A DNA stretch of 64,000 nt from Gammaproteobacteria bacterium (GTDB taxonomy: Bacteria > Pseudomonadota > Gammaproteobacteria > CAJXQU01). Positions 41,802-50,647 of the stretch are shown piece by piece. The notes below the pieces were generated by a model. It did no database searches. It had not been told where the DNA came from and saw only the letters and a list, made by a program, of their open reading frames with translations. A program made the translations under genes and the position numbers. Within the stretch, counting starts at the first letter, position 1. Each line of letters begins with the position of its first letter. The stretch spans positions 1-64,000 of the forward strand of contig JALSRM010000018.1 in assembly GCA_026984775.1 (NCBI GenBank). Reading direction: 5' to 3'.

Positions 41802-42548
41802 TTAGTCAGTAGTCGTTATCACATTAGGGAGTATATGGACTTCAGCAGTATGGATCGCAGTGTGCATCAGATCATCGACACCTCGATCGAGAAGCTGATA
41901 TTGCATCGCCAGAAGTAAACTTCCAGTAAGGCCTGCCAAGGTCGTATATAGGGCAGTTCCCATACCGGCGCTCATTTGCTGCATGACTTTCTGCATGGCA
42001 TTGATATCCAGATTGGAAGAATCCGCCACCGAGCCCAGCATGAAAATAAAGCCAACGATGGTACCGAGTAACCCCATTTTGATCATGGCATCAACGAAAA
42101 ACCAGCCGTATTCATGCGAAGACTTCAACCTGTCTGTATAGATCTCGGCAAGAGCGGTACTCCGGTTTTCATCTCTTGTTTTGTCATTGGCCATACTGGC
42201 TTGGATCGTGTCCACCAGAAATTCGGTCATGACACTACCAGGCAGGGATAGGTGTTGTCCCAGGCGCAGGTGATTGCCATCCAGATAGACAGGGTTGTTT
42301 CTATGGTGGTAGATAAGTTGTACTGCTTTGTCGGAAAGCTGAAGTTGTTTTGAAATCTGCCAGGCACGCCATCCACAATGCAGCATTCCCAATGCATAAA
42401 TCAGCATGATTGCATATGAGATCTTGCTTTTGTCGAGACTAAACAGCGCTATGAAGAGCCCCTGATCCCAAGCGACAATGATGCAGAAGGTAATAACGCT
42501 CGCCAGTATCAACCAGCTAAGAAAGAGGTGATGATCGTATTTTTTCAT
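41802..42548 (-). CDS. MotA/TolQ/ExbB-like proton channel subunit
   Basis: This 248-residue membrane protein has four helices: about 9-29, 42-62, 150-175 and 193-218. A cytoplasmic loop of about 85 residues lies between the second and third. The last two helices carry the family signature: MGLLGTIVGFIFMLGS (T163) and MSAGMGTALYTTLAGLTGS (T198, T202, T203). These helices form the ion path with the Asp of the ExbD-like partner. The loop is much shorter than the long coiled tail of ZorA, so this is not a Zorya defence protein. It is the first gene of a four-gene minus-strand module ending with the VWA-FHA protein. Confidence 0.88.
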   Translation of the reverse strand: MKKYDHHLFLSWLILASVITFCIIVAWDQGLFIALFSLDKSKISYAIMLIYALGMLHCGWRAWQISKQLQLSDKAVQLIYHHRNNPVYLDGNHLRLGQHLSLPGSVMTEFLVDTIQASMANDKTRDENRSTALAEIYTDRLKSSHEYGWFFVDAMIKMGLLGTIVGFIFMLGSVADSSNLDINAMQKVMQQMSAGMGTALYTTLAGLTGSLLLAMQYQLLDRGVDDLMHTAIHTAEVHILPNVITTTD

Positions 42549-42781
42549 GATGCTCTTATTGTTGTTCAGTTCTGAATACCTTTGATTTAAGTAGCGATGA
42601 TTCTGTGAAACAAAAAGCTCTTTGTTTGAGACGAATCAGAGTGAATAATCAAGAGTTTTTCAACTAGACTAGTAACAAATAGTAGGTGTTTCTTACCTTT
42701 TATAAAATCATTCATGACACAATCAATGGTTCTGGCAACCAGTATACCGGTACAGTTCCTAACTTCCTACAGGAATTATTC

Positions 42782-43252
42782 TTACATTGGTTTCGCATCT
42801 TCTTCGAGAACATAATCGACAATTTCCCTGAGTGTCTTGTTCATGCGTCGGGCAAAATCATTGACACGAGGATCTTTATGATTGGTGGGAAGCAGAATCA
42901 GGCTGATGACGACATGATCCTTTTCTTCATGAACTGTTACACGGCAAGGCATCTGGGCAACAAAACCTGGATCGATATCGAGTACTTCCTTGGCTACATC
43001 CAGTGAACAGAAATGAATAACCTCAATCTCCGGGTAGTTTTCATAACCCCGTTTTCGCAGTCCTTTTCCTACCGTGTTACGCCCTGTTATCCGGAAATTC
43101 CTTTCTGTGATGGCAAAGTCCAGTTCCTGGATCACGTCATCGAAGGACTTATTAGTGGTAAACCGCTGGATCAGAGGTTCGCTTTTTGGACATCGATCCG
43201 TACAACCTGTCAAGAACAGAAAAGCAATCAGGAAAAGTGTGATGAATTTCAT
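42782..43252 (-). CDS. DUF302-domain lipoprotein
   Basis: This 156-residue product has a lipoprotein signal (FLFLTGC, lipid-modified Cys at 17). Most of the rest is a DUF302-like domain: S-F-D-D-V-I-Q-E-L-D-F-A-I-T-E-R-N-F at the start, an H-F-C-S-L-D-V-A-K block in the middle, and M-P-C-R-V-T-V near the end. DUF302 proteins bind small ligands in some structures but have no general function. The gene follows the L,D-transpeptidase gene by 8 bases, so both may act in the envelope. Confidence 0.82.
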   Translation of the reverse strand: MKFITLFLIAFLFLTGCTDRCPKSEPLIQRFTTNKSFDDVIQELDFAITERNFRITGRNTVGKGLRKRGYENYPEIEVIHFCSLDVAKEVLDIDPGFVAQMPCRVTVHEEKDHVVISLILLPTNHKDPRVNDFARRMNKTLREIVDYVLEEDAKPM

Positions 43253-43260
43253 ATCCGGGT

Positions 43261-43857
43261 TTAATTAAAAATGATAACTGGTGTGCCAATATGAACGAAC
43301 TTTCGCAGTTGGTCAATCTCATCATTTCTCATGGCGATACAACCCTGTGTCCAGTTTTCATCACGGTGAAGCGCAAGTTTCTCTTCATTCTCTTCTCCTA
43401 TACCGTGGATACCGATAGAACCTCCGAGATCTGTTTCCTGATTAGGAATCACCTTTCGTTTCAGGGCGTTGATTATGAGCCCAAACTCTTTTCTATCGAT
43501 AATCTTGTTTTTCAGACCGTGGAGTGCATCCTTCGCATTCGGATAGTTAAGTTGCATGAAAAGATGAAAATCGCTGTTTTCCTTGAAGAAAGTGACTCGA
43601 TAACTTCCGATCGGGGTTTTATTGTCGCCTCGTCTAATTTTGTCTCCTAACCCCCCACTGCCAACTGCAATCTGGAACGTTTTCTTCAGTACATTGTCTT
43701 TCTTAAGCAACAGCAGACGGGATGATTTATAAATCTCGATTGTATAATCACCTGCCGCGAGATTTGTCTGGAAGGGGAATGCTGAAAGTAGAAGGAAGAA
43801 TAGAAATGACAGGAAAAATGACCAACGATTTTGTTTTATAATCCACTGTTTCGTCAT
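43261..43857 (-). CDS. L,D-transpeptidase (YkuD-fold) family protein
   Basis: This 198-residue protein has a membrane-targeting N-terminus (about 10-35) and a YkuD catalytic domain. The nucleophile Cys is C173 and the His is H151 (SIGIHGIG). The usual S-x-G-C motif reads T-Q-G-C here (NWTQGCIAMRND). Family members crosslink peptidoglycan through 3-3 bonds or attach proteins to it. No LysM or peptidoglycan-binding domain is present. A 25-base palindrome lies between its start and the divergent cytochrome b561 gene. Confidence 0.88.
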   Translation of the reverse strand: MTKQWIIKQNRWSFFLSFLFFLLLSAFPFQTNLAAGDYTIEIYKSSRLLLLKKDNVLKKTFQIAVGSGGLGDKIRRGDNKTPIGSYRVTFFKENSDFHLFMQLNYPNAKDALHGLKNKIIDRKEFGLIINALKRKVIPNQETDLGGSIGIHGIGEENEEKLALHRDENWTQGCIAMRNDEIDQLRKFVHIGTPVIIFN

Positions 43858-43883
43858 GATAGTATTCTGAATGATATTCTAAC

Positions 43884-43908
43884 GGTAAATTTTCTTCGAA
43901 AATTTGCC
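43884..43908. repeat. Near-perfect palindrome between divergent genes, possible operator
   Basis: AAATTTTC-TTC-GAAAATTT (43887-43905) is a perfect inverted repeat. It extends outward as GGT and GCC with one G-T wobble, for 25 bases in all. It sits midway between the starts of the L,D-transpeptidase (43857) and cytochrome b561 (43935) genes, where a shared operator would be expected. I cannot name the regulator. Confidence 0.55.
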
Positions 43909-43934
43909 AAAAACCCTATTGTAAAAAGAATTAT

Positions 43935-44492
43935 ATGGAAAATAAAATTCAAAAATATACCCTTACTGCTATTACTCTTCACTGGCTTGTTGCTATCCTG
44001 ATTTTTGCTTTGTTTGCCATAGGTCTTTATATGACAGGACTACCAACAAAGGCTGAATTACCTCCCGGGGCTGAATCATTGAGGAAGCCTTGGTTCGAAC
44101 TTCACAAGTCGCTGGGAATAACAGTTTTTCTACTGTTGATGATCAGGGTTTACTGGCGGGTAACACATGAACCGCCGCCTTTGCCAGATTTCATCTCCCA
44201 TGCACAACAGACCTTTATCAACATTGCTCACAAGCTTTTTTATGTTTCAATGATTTTACAACCAACCAGTGGATTGTTGTCCTCCTCCTTCGGGAAATAC
44301 CCCATCAAATGGTTTGGTATGCCCTTACCCAAACTGGGTTGGGAAGACCAATCTCTAAAAGAACTGTTCAGCGATGTTCATGAAATCAGCGCGGTTATTC
44401 TTGCTACTTTTATCATCATCCATCTGGCTGGTGTAGCTGTCCATGTATTGAAAGGAAATGGAAAAACCATTCTGCAAAGGATGTTACCTTGA
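43935..44492 (+). CDS. Cytochrome b561 family membrane protein
   Basis: This 185-residue protein has four membrane helices. Two pairs of His suit a b561 di-heme core: H17 in ITLHWLVAILI, H58 in ELHKSLGITVFLLLM, H150 in DVHEISAVIL and H163 in IHLAGVAVH. Family members move electrons between quinol and periplasmic or superoxide partners. It has no partner cytochrome or YceI gene next to it. It converges with the sorbosone-dehydrogenase-like gene with a 9-base gap. Confidence 0.9.
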   Translation: MENKIQKYTLTAITLHWLVAILIFALFAIGLYMTGLPTKAELPPGAESLRKPWFELHKSLGITVFLLLMIRVYWRVTHEPPPLPDFISHAQQTFINIAHKLFYVSMILQPTSGLLSSSFGKYPIKWFGMPLPKLGWEDQSLKELFSDVHEISAVILATFIIIHLAGVAVHVLKGNGKTILQRMLP

Positions 44493-44501
44493 AATGGGAG
44501 G

Positions 44502-45794
44502 CTATTCTTCAGGAGGTTGCTGGTACATTACTCGCCAGATCCTGCCCTGAACCGAATCTGCGATATAGAGTGAACCATCAGGACCTTGCGCAAGTCCCAC
44601 CGGTCTGAACTCGGCATCTTCGGGTGCTGTTATCTTGTCTGTTCCACTGAATCCGTCAGCAAAGATCTGCGTTTTTCCAGTGGGTAGTCCCTCATGGAAA
44701 GGGACATAGATGACTTGGTATCCTACCTGCTCGAATGGTCCCCGGTTATAGGACCCATGGAAGGCGATAAAAGCTCCGTTACGGTATTGTTCAGGAAATT
44801 GATCGCCGGTGTAGAAAAGCAGGTCATTTGGGCTGAAGTGTGCAGGGAAGGCCATAACAGGATCATTGTATTCCTTGCATCGACCTACTTTCTCACCATC
44901 TCCACCATATTCCGGTGCCAAAACCTTCAGTTTTTTGTAGGGATCGTAATAGCAATAGGGCCAGCCGAAATCATCACCTTCATTGATCATGAAAAATTCT
45001 TCAGCAGGTAATTCTGCACCTTGTTCAGGTTTATAGATATCGGGCCATAGATCGGATAAGCCATCCCGGCCATGTTGAACTGCATAGAGCGTCTTATTGA
45101 TCGGATTCCAGTCAATCGCATAGGCGTTTCTGATGCCTGAAGCGTATTTGAAACCATTGGCAGGAAAAGACTGATGGATCAGTTTGCCATTGAAACGCCA
45201 AATCGCGGCTTGTAATTCACGCTGAGGGCAGGGGTCAATACCCTTTGAGCCGGCCACCAGTTCCTTCTCCTGGCAGGCATTTGAGGGTGCGCCTACGTTG
45301 ATATACATCTGACCCAACTCATCGAACGTAAAGGTTTTTCCGGTGTGGATTTCCTGTTCAGGAAATCTATCCACCACAATTTCAGGTTCCTCAGTGGGAA
45401 TGAGTTCATCAGTGTTCAGGGCATATCTGAGTATGCGCCGGTTTTCACCGAAATAGAGAAATCCTTCATGGATCTTGATTCCAAGCACAGGGTTATCCCA
45501 GAATTCCTGGATCACATCGGCCCTGCCATCCTGATCCTGATCACGGATACCTACCAGACCACCAATACCGAGCCGCCTGCTCCTGCGTGAACCATAGATG
45601 TCACCATTGCGGGTGACAGTAATGTGGCGTAAGAAACTGATGTGATCGGCGACGATCAAAGCACAAAATCCGTAAGGAAGTGTCAACCCTCCATTGTCTG
45701 GATCGCATTGAATTCCACCAGGCACAGGTTTAGATGACTTGTCACAGCCAAACAGCAAGAGAAAAAGAAAAAAGGGTAATATTCTTTTTTTCAT
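44502..45794 (-). CDS. PQQ-type glucose/sorbosone dehydrogenase-like lipoprotein
   Basis: From ATG 45794 this 430-residue product has a lipoprotein signal (FLLLFGC, Cys at 17) and a six-bladed beta-propeller of the glucose/sorbosone dehydrogenase family. Blocks include GIRDQDQDGRADV, SGIRNAYAIDWNP, AVQHGRDGL, DDFGWPYCYYDPY, FIAFHGSYNRG and GLAQGPDGSLYIADS. The family uses PQQ to oxidise sugars or aldehydes, but many members are untested. No PQQ genes are in this window. An ATG at 45812 is an alternative start. The start is 35 bases from the divergent histidine kinase. Confidence 0.86.
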   Translation of the reverse strand: MKKRILPFFLFLLLFGCDKSSKPVPGGIQCDPDNGGLTLPYGFCALIVADHISFLRHITVTRNGDIYGSRRSRRLGIGGLVGIRDQDQDGRADVIQEFWDNPVLGIKIHEGFLYFGENRRILRYALNTDELIPTEEPEIVVDRFPEQEIHTGKTFTFDELGQMYINVGAPSNACQEKELVAGSKGIDPCPQRELQAAIWRFNGKLIHQSFPANGFKYASGIRNAYAIDWNPINKTLYAVQHGRDGLSDLWPDIYKPEQGAELPAEEFFMINEGDDFGWPYCYYDPYKKLKVLAPEYGGDGEKVGRCKEYNDPVMAFPAHFSPNDLLFYTGDQFPEQYRNGAFIAFHGSYNRGPFEQVGYQVIYVPFHEGLPTGKTQIFADGFSGTDKITAPEDAEFRPVGLAQGPDGSLYIADSVQGRIWRVMYQQPPEE

Positions 45795-45829
45795 ATGGTC
45801 ATATAGTATCATTCTCTCTGTTGAATCTC

Positions 45830-47278
45830 ATGAACAGGCCGCTAAAACATCTCCTTTTTCGTTATGAACTGGCTTTTCTGCTTCTGTTAGTAGTGACTGG
45901 TTCGCTGGGAGGCCTGTGGGCGCATTACTGGCAGCAGAGTTCAGCGGAATCGGTGCGCCTGGGACAATTGCGGGATGCGGCACAACAGATCCGTACCGAT
46001 CTTTTTCGCCAGATCAAGGAAGTCTCATGGGCTCGTTTACGGGAAGATCCGGACGCGATCCATCTTTACAGTAAATTTTCTCGTAAAATTGATAACAACT
46101 TCAGTCGGTTGAGAAAGATTTCAGCTGATGAGAAAGAAGAAAAGGCTATCGATCAGATTTCAGAGGCTTACAGAGTTATCAAAAAAGACATGAACAAAAT
46201 TTTCACCGATCCTTATCTGATCAGTCGAGTAGTCAGGTTGAGGATGCTGGATCCTGCCTACGAACGCAACATGGTCAGTCACTTTGAAGAGGCCTGGAAT
46301 CATTTCGAAGATCTGCTGAACACTAAGCAAAAGGCACTCGATGAAAAGATGGAATACTGGACCGGCCTTGCTCCCATCCTGATTCCGGTTCCTCTGCTAT
46401 TAGCAGGGATCCTGTTTCTGTTTTCACGCAGCAGTATTCAGCGAGAGGTCGTTCGTCCGGTAGAGACAGTCAAGCAGGGGGCAGCACTGATCAGCAAGGG
46501 TAAATTCAATCATCAGATCCCGCCGGAAGGTGTCGCAGAGATGGTTGATCTGGCCGGGACAATCAATGATATGGCATCCGAACTGGCAAGAAGCCGTGAT
46601 GCACTGATCGAATCCGAAAAACAGGCAGCCTTGGGTGCATTGGTGCCTGTGGTAGCGCATAACATACGGAATCCACTGGCCAGTATCAGGGCCAGTGCCC
46701 AACTTCTGGATCATGTGGAAGATGCTGAAGACAAACAGGAGATCAAAAGTGCTATTCTGGAAACGGTTGACCGGTTGGGACGTTGGGTAAGTGCACTTGT
46801 ATCCTACCTGCACCCACTCAAACCACATAAAAAGATCATGCGTCTCACTACGATACTGGAAACCGTTGCCGATCTGCTTGAACCTCGTCTGCAGGAGAAA
46901 CAGGTCAGAATCGAACATGGAAAGTGGGATGAGCAGTTATCTGCTGCAGTCGATCCGGATTTGATGGAACAGGCGCTTTATGGCCTAATCTCCAATGCCA
47001 TCGATGCTTCACCTCCTTTGGGTAGAGTCCTTCTTTCCATCTATGAAGAAAAGGGTAACGTTTTTCTTACAATTGAAGATGAAGGTGTTGGAATGCCTTT
47101 CGAACCCAAGGCCAACGATCTTTCTCCCGGCAAGACAACGAAACGGTTTGGGACCGGGCTTGGTATTCCCGTCGCATTCAAGGTATGCAACAGTCATGGG
47201 TGGAAGATAGCCTACGAAAAGAGATCACCCGGAACCCGTGTCGTGATCACCGTACCAAAGGAAGCAAGAGAAACATGA
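45830..47278 (+). CDS. Sensor histidine kinase
   Basis: This 482-residue membrane kinase has two helices (about 13-31 and 179-198) that flank a mostly helical periplasmic sensor domain. A HAMP linker (about 200-255) and a HisKA-type helix with the phospho-accepting H277 (VVAHNIRNPLASIRAS) follow. An ATPase domain has the N box (LISNAIDASPP), the G1 box (EDEGVGMPF) and G2 (FGTGLGIPVA). I chose ATG 45830; upstream in-frame codons overlap the divergent gene. Its TGA overlaps the start of the regulator gene (ATGA), so the two form a pair. The signal is not known. Confidence 0.9.
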   Translation: MNRPLKHLLFRYELAFLLLLVVTGSLGGLWAHYWQQSSAESVRLGQLRDAAQQIRTDLFRQIKEVSWARLREDPDAIHLYSKFSRKIDNNFSRLRKISADEKEEKAIDQISEAYRVIKKDMNKIFTDPYLISRVVRLRMLDPAYERNMVSHFEEAWNHFEDLLNTKQKALDEKMEYWTGLAPILIPVPLLLAGILFLFSRSSIQREVVRPVETVKQGAALISKGKFNHQIPPEGVAEMVDLAGTINDMASELARSRDALIESEKQAALGALVPVVAHNIRNPLASIRASAQLLDHVEDAEDKQEIKSAILETVDRLGRWVSALVSYLHPLKPHKKIMRLTTILETVADLLEPRLQEKQVRIEHGKWDEQLSAAVDPDLMEQALYGLISNAIDASPPLGRVLLSIYEEKGNVFLTIEDEGVGMPFEPKANDLSPGKTTKRFGTGLGIPVAFKVCNSHGWKIAYEKRSPGTRVVITVPKEARET

Positions 47279-48669
47279 CAGAGAATGACAAAACAAAAAC
47301 CCGAATATTGATCGTTGAAGATGAAGCACTTTTTGCCAAAGCGGTCAAGAAACGTCTTGAAGTTTCAGGATTCCAGCTGGAGGTTGCTGGTACCCTTGAG
47401 ATCGCCCATTCATCTGTCGGTACTTTTAATCCTGATCTGATCCTTCTGGATATGCGGTTGCCCGACGGCTCCGGTCTCGATTTTCTAAAAGATCTCAGGG
47501 AGAAGGAGGAGAATCCGGTTCCCGTGCTTGTATTGTCAGCCTATGGTGAGCTTGAAGATGCTGTCGCAGCCATGAAACTTCAGGCATCGGATTACCTGAA
47601 AAAGCCTATTGATCTGGATGAGCTGTTACTGAATATCGAGAAAGTCCTGAATCGGGAGAGGATCTCCCGCCAGCTTGAATACTCAAGAAAACGTGAGAGT
47701 GTGGCCGCAGAAAAAGTCGAACTTCTTGGTGAATGTGAAGCGATCAAAAACCTTCGCGATCAGGCCAGACATATTGCATCGCTTTGTCACGATCCAGAGA
47801 TTCTTCCTCCCAATATCTTGATTCTGGGGGAAACCGGTACGGGTAAAGACATGGCAGCCCGCATGCTTCACAGTCTCAGTGCACGCAAAGACAAACCCTT
47901 TGTTCACGTCGATTGTGCTGCACTGCCGAAAGATTTGATCGAAGCTGAACTTTTTGGCCATGAGAAAGGTGCCTTCACAAACGCCATTGAAGCCAGAACC
48001 GGGTTGATCGAAGCGGCTGAAGATGGTGTTGTTTTTCTTGACGAGATTGGCGAACTGCCCCTGGATCTGCAATCCAAATTGCTTGCCGTACTGGAACGAA
48101 GAACTCTGAGAAGGGTAGGCAGTACACAGGAGCGGCCTGTAGATGCCTGGGTGATCTCGGCAACCAATCGTGATCCGGAAAAAATGGTTGAAGAGGGGGA
48201 AATGCGTTCAGATTTGTTTTTTCGTCTCAATGTGCTAAGTATAGTCATGCCACCATTGAGAGAGCGGGGAAACGATATCATTTTGCTGGCACGGCACTTC
48301 ACCCAACAAACGGCATTGAGATACGGACTAGGTGATCTGGAAATCACCAAAGATGCCGAAAAGGCACTTATGTCTTATCACTGGCCAGGAAACGTGAGAG
48401 AACTAAAGCATCTGATGGAGAGGGCTGTTTTGCTCTCGGGAGGAAAGCCAATAATGGCGGAAACATTGATGCTCAACCAACCATTAGCAGTCAGTGATCA
48501 GTCATCCAGTGCCGTAGTAGAGTTGGCTGGTATGACCCTGGACGAGGCTGAGAAATTTATGCTGGAACAGGCACTGAAGCGAACAGACAACAATGTGTCG
48601 GAAGCAGCACGTCTACTAGGGATCACTCGCATGGCCATGCGGTATCGCATGCAAAAGCATAACCTGTGA
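47275..48669 (+). CDS. NtrC-family sigma-54-type response regulator with GAFTNA in place of GAFTGA
   Basis: This 464-residue regulator has a receiver domain with phospho-accepting D59 (LILLDMRLPDG) and an AAA+ domain with Walker A GETGTGKD (185-192) and Walker B VVFLDEIGEL. A Fis-type helix-turn-helix ends the protein (NVSEAARLLGITRMAMRYRM). The sigma-54 contact loop reads G232-A-F-T-N-A237; the usual motif is GAFTGA. At the same Gly, N or D changes in the NO sensor NorR are reported to escape control, so the change may alter sigma-54 contact or regulation. I saw no clear sigma-54 promoter in the window. Confidence 0.93.
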   Translation: MTENDKTKTRILIVEDEALFAKAVKKRLEVSGFQLEVAGTLEIAHSSVGTFNPDLILLDMRLPDGSGLDFLKDLREKEENPVPVLVLSAYGELEDAVAAMKLQASDYLKKPIDLDELLLNIEKVLNRERISRQLEYSRKRESVAAEKVELLGECEAIKNLRDQARHIASLCHDPEILPPNILILGETGTGKDMAARMLHSLSARKDKPFVHVDCAALPKDLIEAELFGHEKGAFTNAIEARTGLIEAAEDGVVFLDEIGELPLDLQSKLLAVLERRTLRRVGSTQERPVDAWVISATNRDPEKMVEEGEMRSDLFFRLNVLSIVMPPLRERGNDIILLARHFTQQTALRYGLGDLEITKDAEKALMSYHWPGNVRELKHLMERAVLLSGGKPIMAETLMLNQPLAVSDQSSSAVVELAGMTLDEAEKFMLEQALKRTDNNVSEAARLLGITRMAMRYRMQKHNL

Positions 48670-48696
48670 GTTCAAGGGATAGAAATGGCAAGAAAA

Positions 48697-48715
48697 AGGC
48701 GGCACGATGCCGCCT
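48697..48715 (+). terminator. Hairpin terminator after the two-component operon
   Basis: AGGCGGCA-CGA-TGCCGCCT is a perfect 8-bp GC-rich stem with a 3-base loop, 27 bases after the regulator stop. The T-run behind it is weak (GAAATCTATTTTATT), so termination efficiency is uncertain. Confidence 0.7.
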
Positions 48716-49060
48716 GAAATCTATTTTATTATCCCTTCGCTTTCCCTGCAAAGGACGGAAGTTTTATATAACCTCTTCTGTTTTTTTGAACGGTCTATCC
48801 TTCGACCTTCCAGTTACATTGCATCCGTGCAATGTTTGACAAATATTATTCTCGACCCGTTTTGCTGTCAATATTATGACGACTTTTCCATGTGGCTTGT
48901 TTTTTCTATCAGAAACATAGAGTTGAAACTGTCTTCTAATATGTATTATTGATATGGTGGCAGTTTTTTACATCGATTTAGGGTGTGAATTCTCAAGTTT
49001 TCTTGCCTTTATTATTGATGATCTTTTTAAAGAGTAATGGACGAGGGAGGTAAGAACCGG
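48716..49060. other. Non-coding spacer between convergent genes
   Basis: This AT-rich stretch has no gene I can support. An 81-codon frame beginning inside the preceding terminator hairpin is not credible. One perfect inverted repeat, ACATTGCA-TCCG-TGCAATGT, lies at 48816-48835 and is followed by a consensus TTGACA without a -10 partner. I see no T-run on either side, so I do not call it a terminator. Confidence 0.6.
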
Positions 49061-50647
49061 TCACATTTTGCTGTCGAGCTGCTGAATTAACCTTTTAATC
49101 TCAATTGTCTGAGTAGTATCGATGGAGAGAACAAACGGCATCTCATTAGCCTCAAGTGGGTCATGATATTTAAGCTGGCTTTCAAGAACATCAAGATCAG
49201 CATCGGAGGCGTCTTTATTCAATATGTTCCTTTCTGTAATTCTCTTTTTAAGAACATCTTCTGGAGCTGTGAAATCAAGGATTTGGAAAGGAACGGAAAG
49301 TTCACTGGCGACTTTCCTGAACTGTTGGCGTCTGTCCGCTGAGAGAAAGGTTGCATCGACGATGATAGGAAAACCAGCCACAATGATGTCACGGGCAAGT
49401 TTTGCCAGATAATCATAGGTGATCCGGCTGGCGTGTTCTGAATAAATTTTCTTTCCCGGATCATTACCTGTCCGATCTTGGGTTTTAAGTCCAAAGAGTC
49501 GTTTTCTTTCTGTATCCGAACGAATGCGAATAGCCCCGGATTGGATGGCAAGCTCGAGACTGTAGCGGGTTTTACCTGACCCTGAAAAACCGTGGCAGAT
49601 GATTAGGCGCGGTTGCCTTTTGCTTTGTCGGTAACGATTGGCTAACGAGACATGAGCGATCACACTCCCGGAGAGCTGTTTCTGTTTTTTTACATCAGGA
49701 TTCTGTCGTCGCTGAATATCGGCAACCTTGGCTCGTACCAGCGCGCGATAGGCCAGGTAGAAATTAAGGACGTGAATTCCACTGTAATCCCCCGTTTTCT
49801 CTAGATAAAGATTTAACAGCCTGTTGGCCAGTTCGGGTCGATTGTGGTAGTCCAGATCCATAAGCACAAAAGCGATCTCGTTGAACACATCGATCCAGCG
49901 AAAGGCTTCATTGAATTCTATGCAATCGAATATAACAACTTCACCCTTGACCAACACCATATTACCGAGGTGCATGTCTCCATGACATTCACGAATGAAC
50001 CCCAGTTGTTTTCGTTGAACGAATCGGGGTCTCAGTTTGTCCAGTTGGTCAATGCTCCATGTTTTTAGAAGTGCTAACATATCAAGCAAGTCTGTTTCAT
50101 TTTCGGAAGGTCTTATTTCGACAAAATTCTCTCGTACCGGCTTGCTGATTTGTTCGGGGTCACCAAAAACTGTAGTGGTGTCTGCAGGTTTCAGTGAGAG
50201 GTGAAAGTCTGCGATGACCTGAGCCAGTTGGTGGATATGCTGGGGAAGGAGCTCACCTTTTTCCAATCTTCTGTCGAGCTGATCCTCAGGGTTGAACTGC
50301 CGCATCTTCAATGCGTATTCGAGCACGGGATCATCCGTTCGTTTCAATGAAGGGTTATCTACTGTACCGGTTACAGGGCGGACTTCAAGATAAAGTTGTG
50401 GGGCAAGTCGTTTGTTTAGCCGTAACTCTTCATCAAGATAAAATTTGCGTTTTTCTTGTGTGCAGAAATCGAGAAAACCCAGATCAACACTTTTTTTAAA
50501 CTTATAGGCAAAGATACCGGTCAAAAGGACCAAGGATATATGCGTTTCAATTACCCCGAATGTTTTGATCGGATGATCAAAACATTCTGCCCTTTGCAAA
50601 GATGAAATCAGGCGTTCTAAGTCAGGGTTGTCGTGTGTCGTGATCAT
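49061..50647 (-). CDS. Fusion of aminoglycoside-phosphotransferase-like kinase and P-loop (AAA_33) kinase
   Basis: The product has about 528 residues from ATG 50647. The first half is a protein-kinase-fold phosphotransferase with the catalytic loop CHGDMHLGN (near residue 220) and IFDCIEFNE as the metal-binding motif. The second half is a P-loop kinase with Walker A GFSGSGKTRYS (near 352) and a lid region with R-x-R-x-S/D-x-x-R. Such fusions are widespread and uncharacterised, and antibiotic resistance should not be assumed. A TTG at 50686 would add 13 residues. The gene is divergent from the TPR lipoprotein. Confidence 0.85.
   Translation of the reverse strand: MITTHDNPDLERLISSLQRAECFDHPIKTFGVIETHISLVLLTGIFAYKFKKSVDLGFLDFCTQEKRKFYLDEELRLNKRLAPQLYLEVRPVTGTVDNPSLKRTDDPVLEYALKMRQFNPEDQLDRRLEKGELLPQHIHQLAQVIADFHLSLKPADTTTVFGDPEQISKPVRENFVEIRPSENETDLLDMLALLKTWSIDQLDKLRPRFVQRKQLGFIRECHGDMHLGNMVLVKGEVVIFDCIEFNEAFRWIDVFNEIAFVLMDLDYHNRPELANRLLNLYLEKTGDYSGIHVLNFYLAYRALVRAKVADIQRRQNPDVKKQKQLSGSVIAHVSLANRYRQSKRQPRLIICHGFSGSGKTRYSLELAIQSGAIRIRSDTERKRLFGLKTQDRTGNDPGKKIYSEHASRITYDYLAKLARDIIVAGFPIIVDATFLSADRRQQFRKVASELSVPFQILDFTAPEDVLKKRITERNILNKDASDADLDVLESQLKYHDPLEANEMPFVLSIDTTQTIEIKRLIQQLDSKM

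Noticed and set aside
38976-42548. Zorya anti-phage system
   Set aside because: The ExbB-like protein lacks the long coiled tail of ZorA, the partner lacks a peptidoglycan-binding domain, and no ZorC, ZorD or ZorE-like gene is present.
48816-48835. Inverted repeat as a terminator
   Set aside because: The arms are perfect but there is no T-run on either strand. Left as an unexplained hairpin.
48707-48952. 81-codon frame after the response regulator
   Set aside because: It starts inside the terminator hairpin, has no ribosome site, and its composition looks random.
49061-50647. Aminoglycoside resistance gene
   Set aside because: The phosphotransferase fold is fused to a P-loop kinase in a chromosomal setting, a widespread uncharacterised combination. 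Nothing points to antibiotic substrates.
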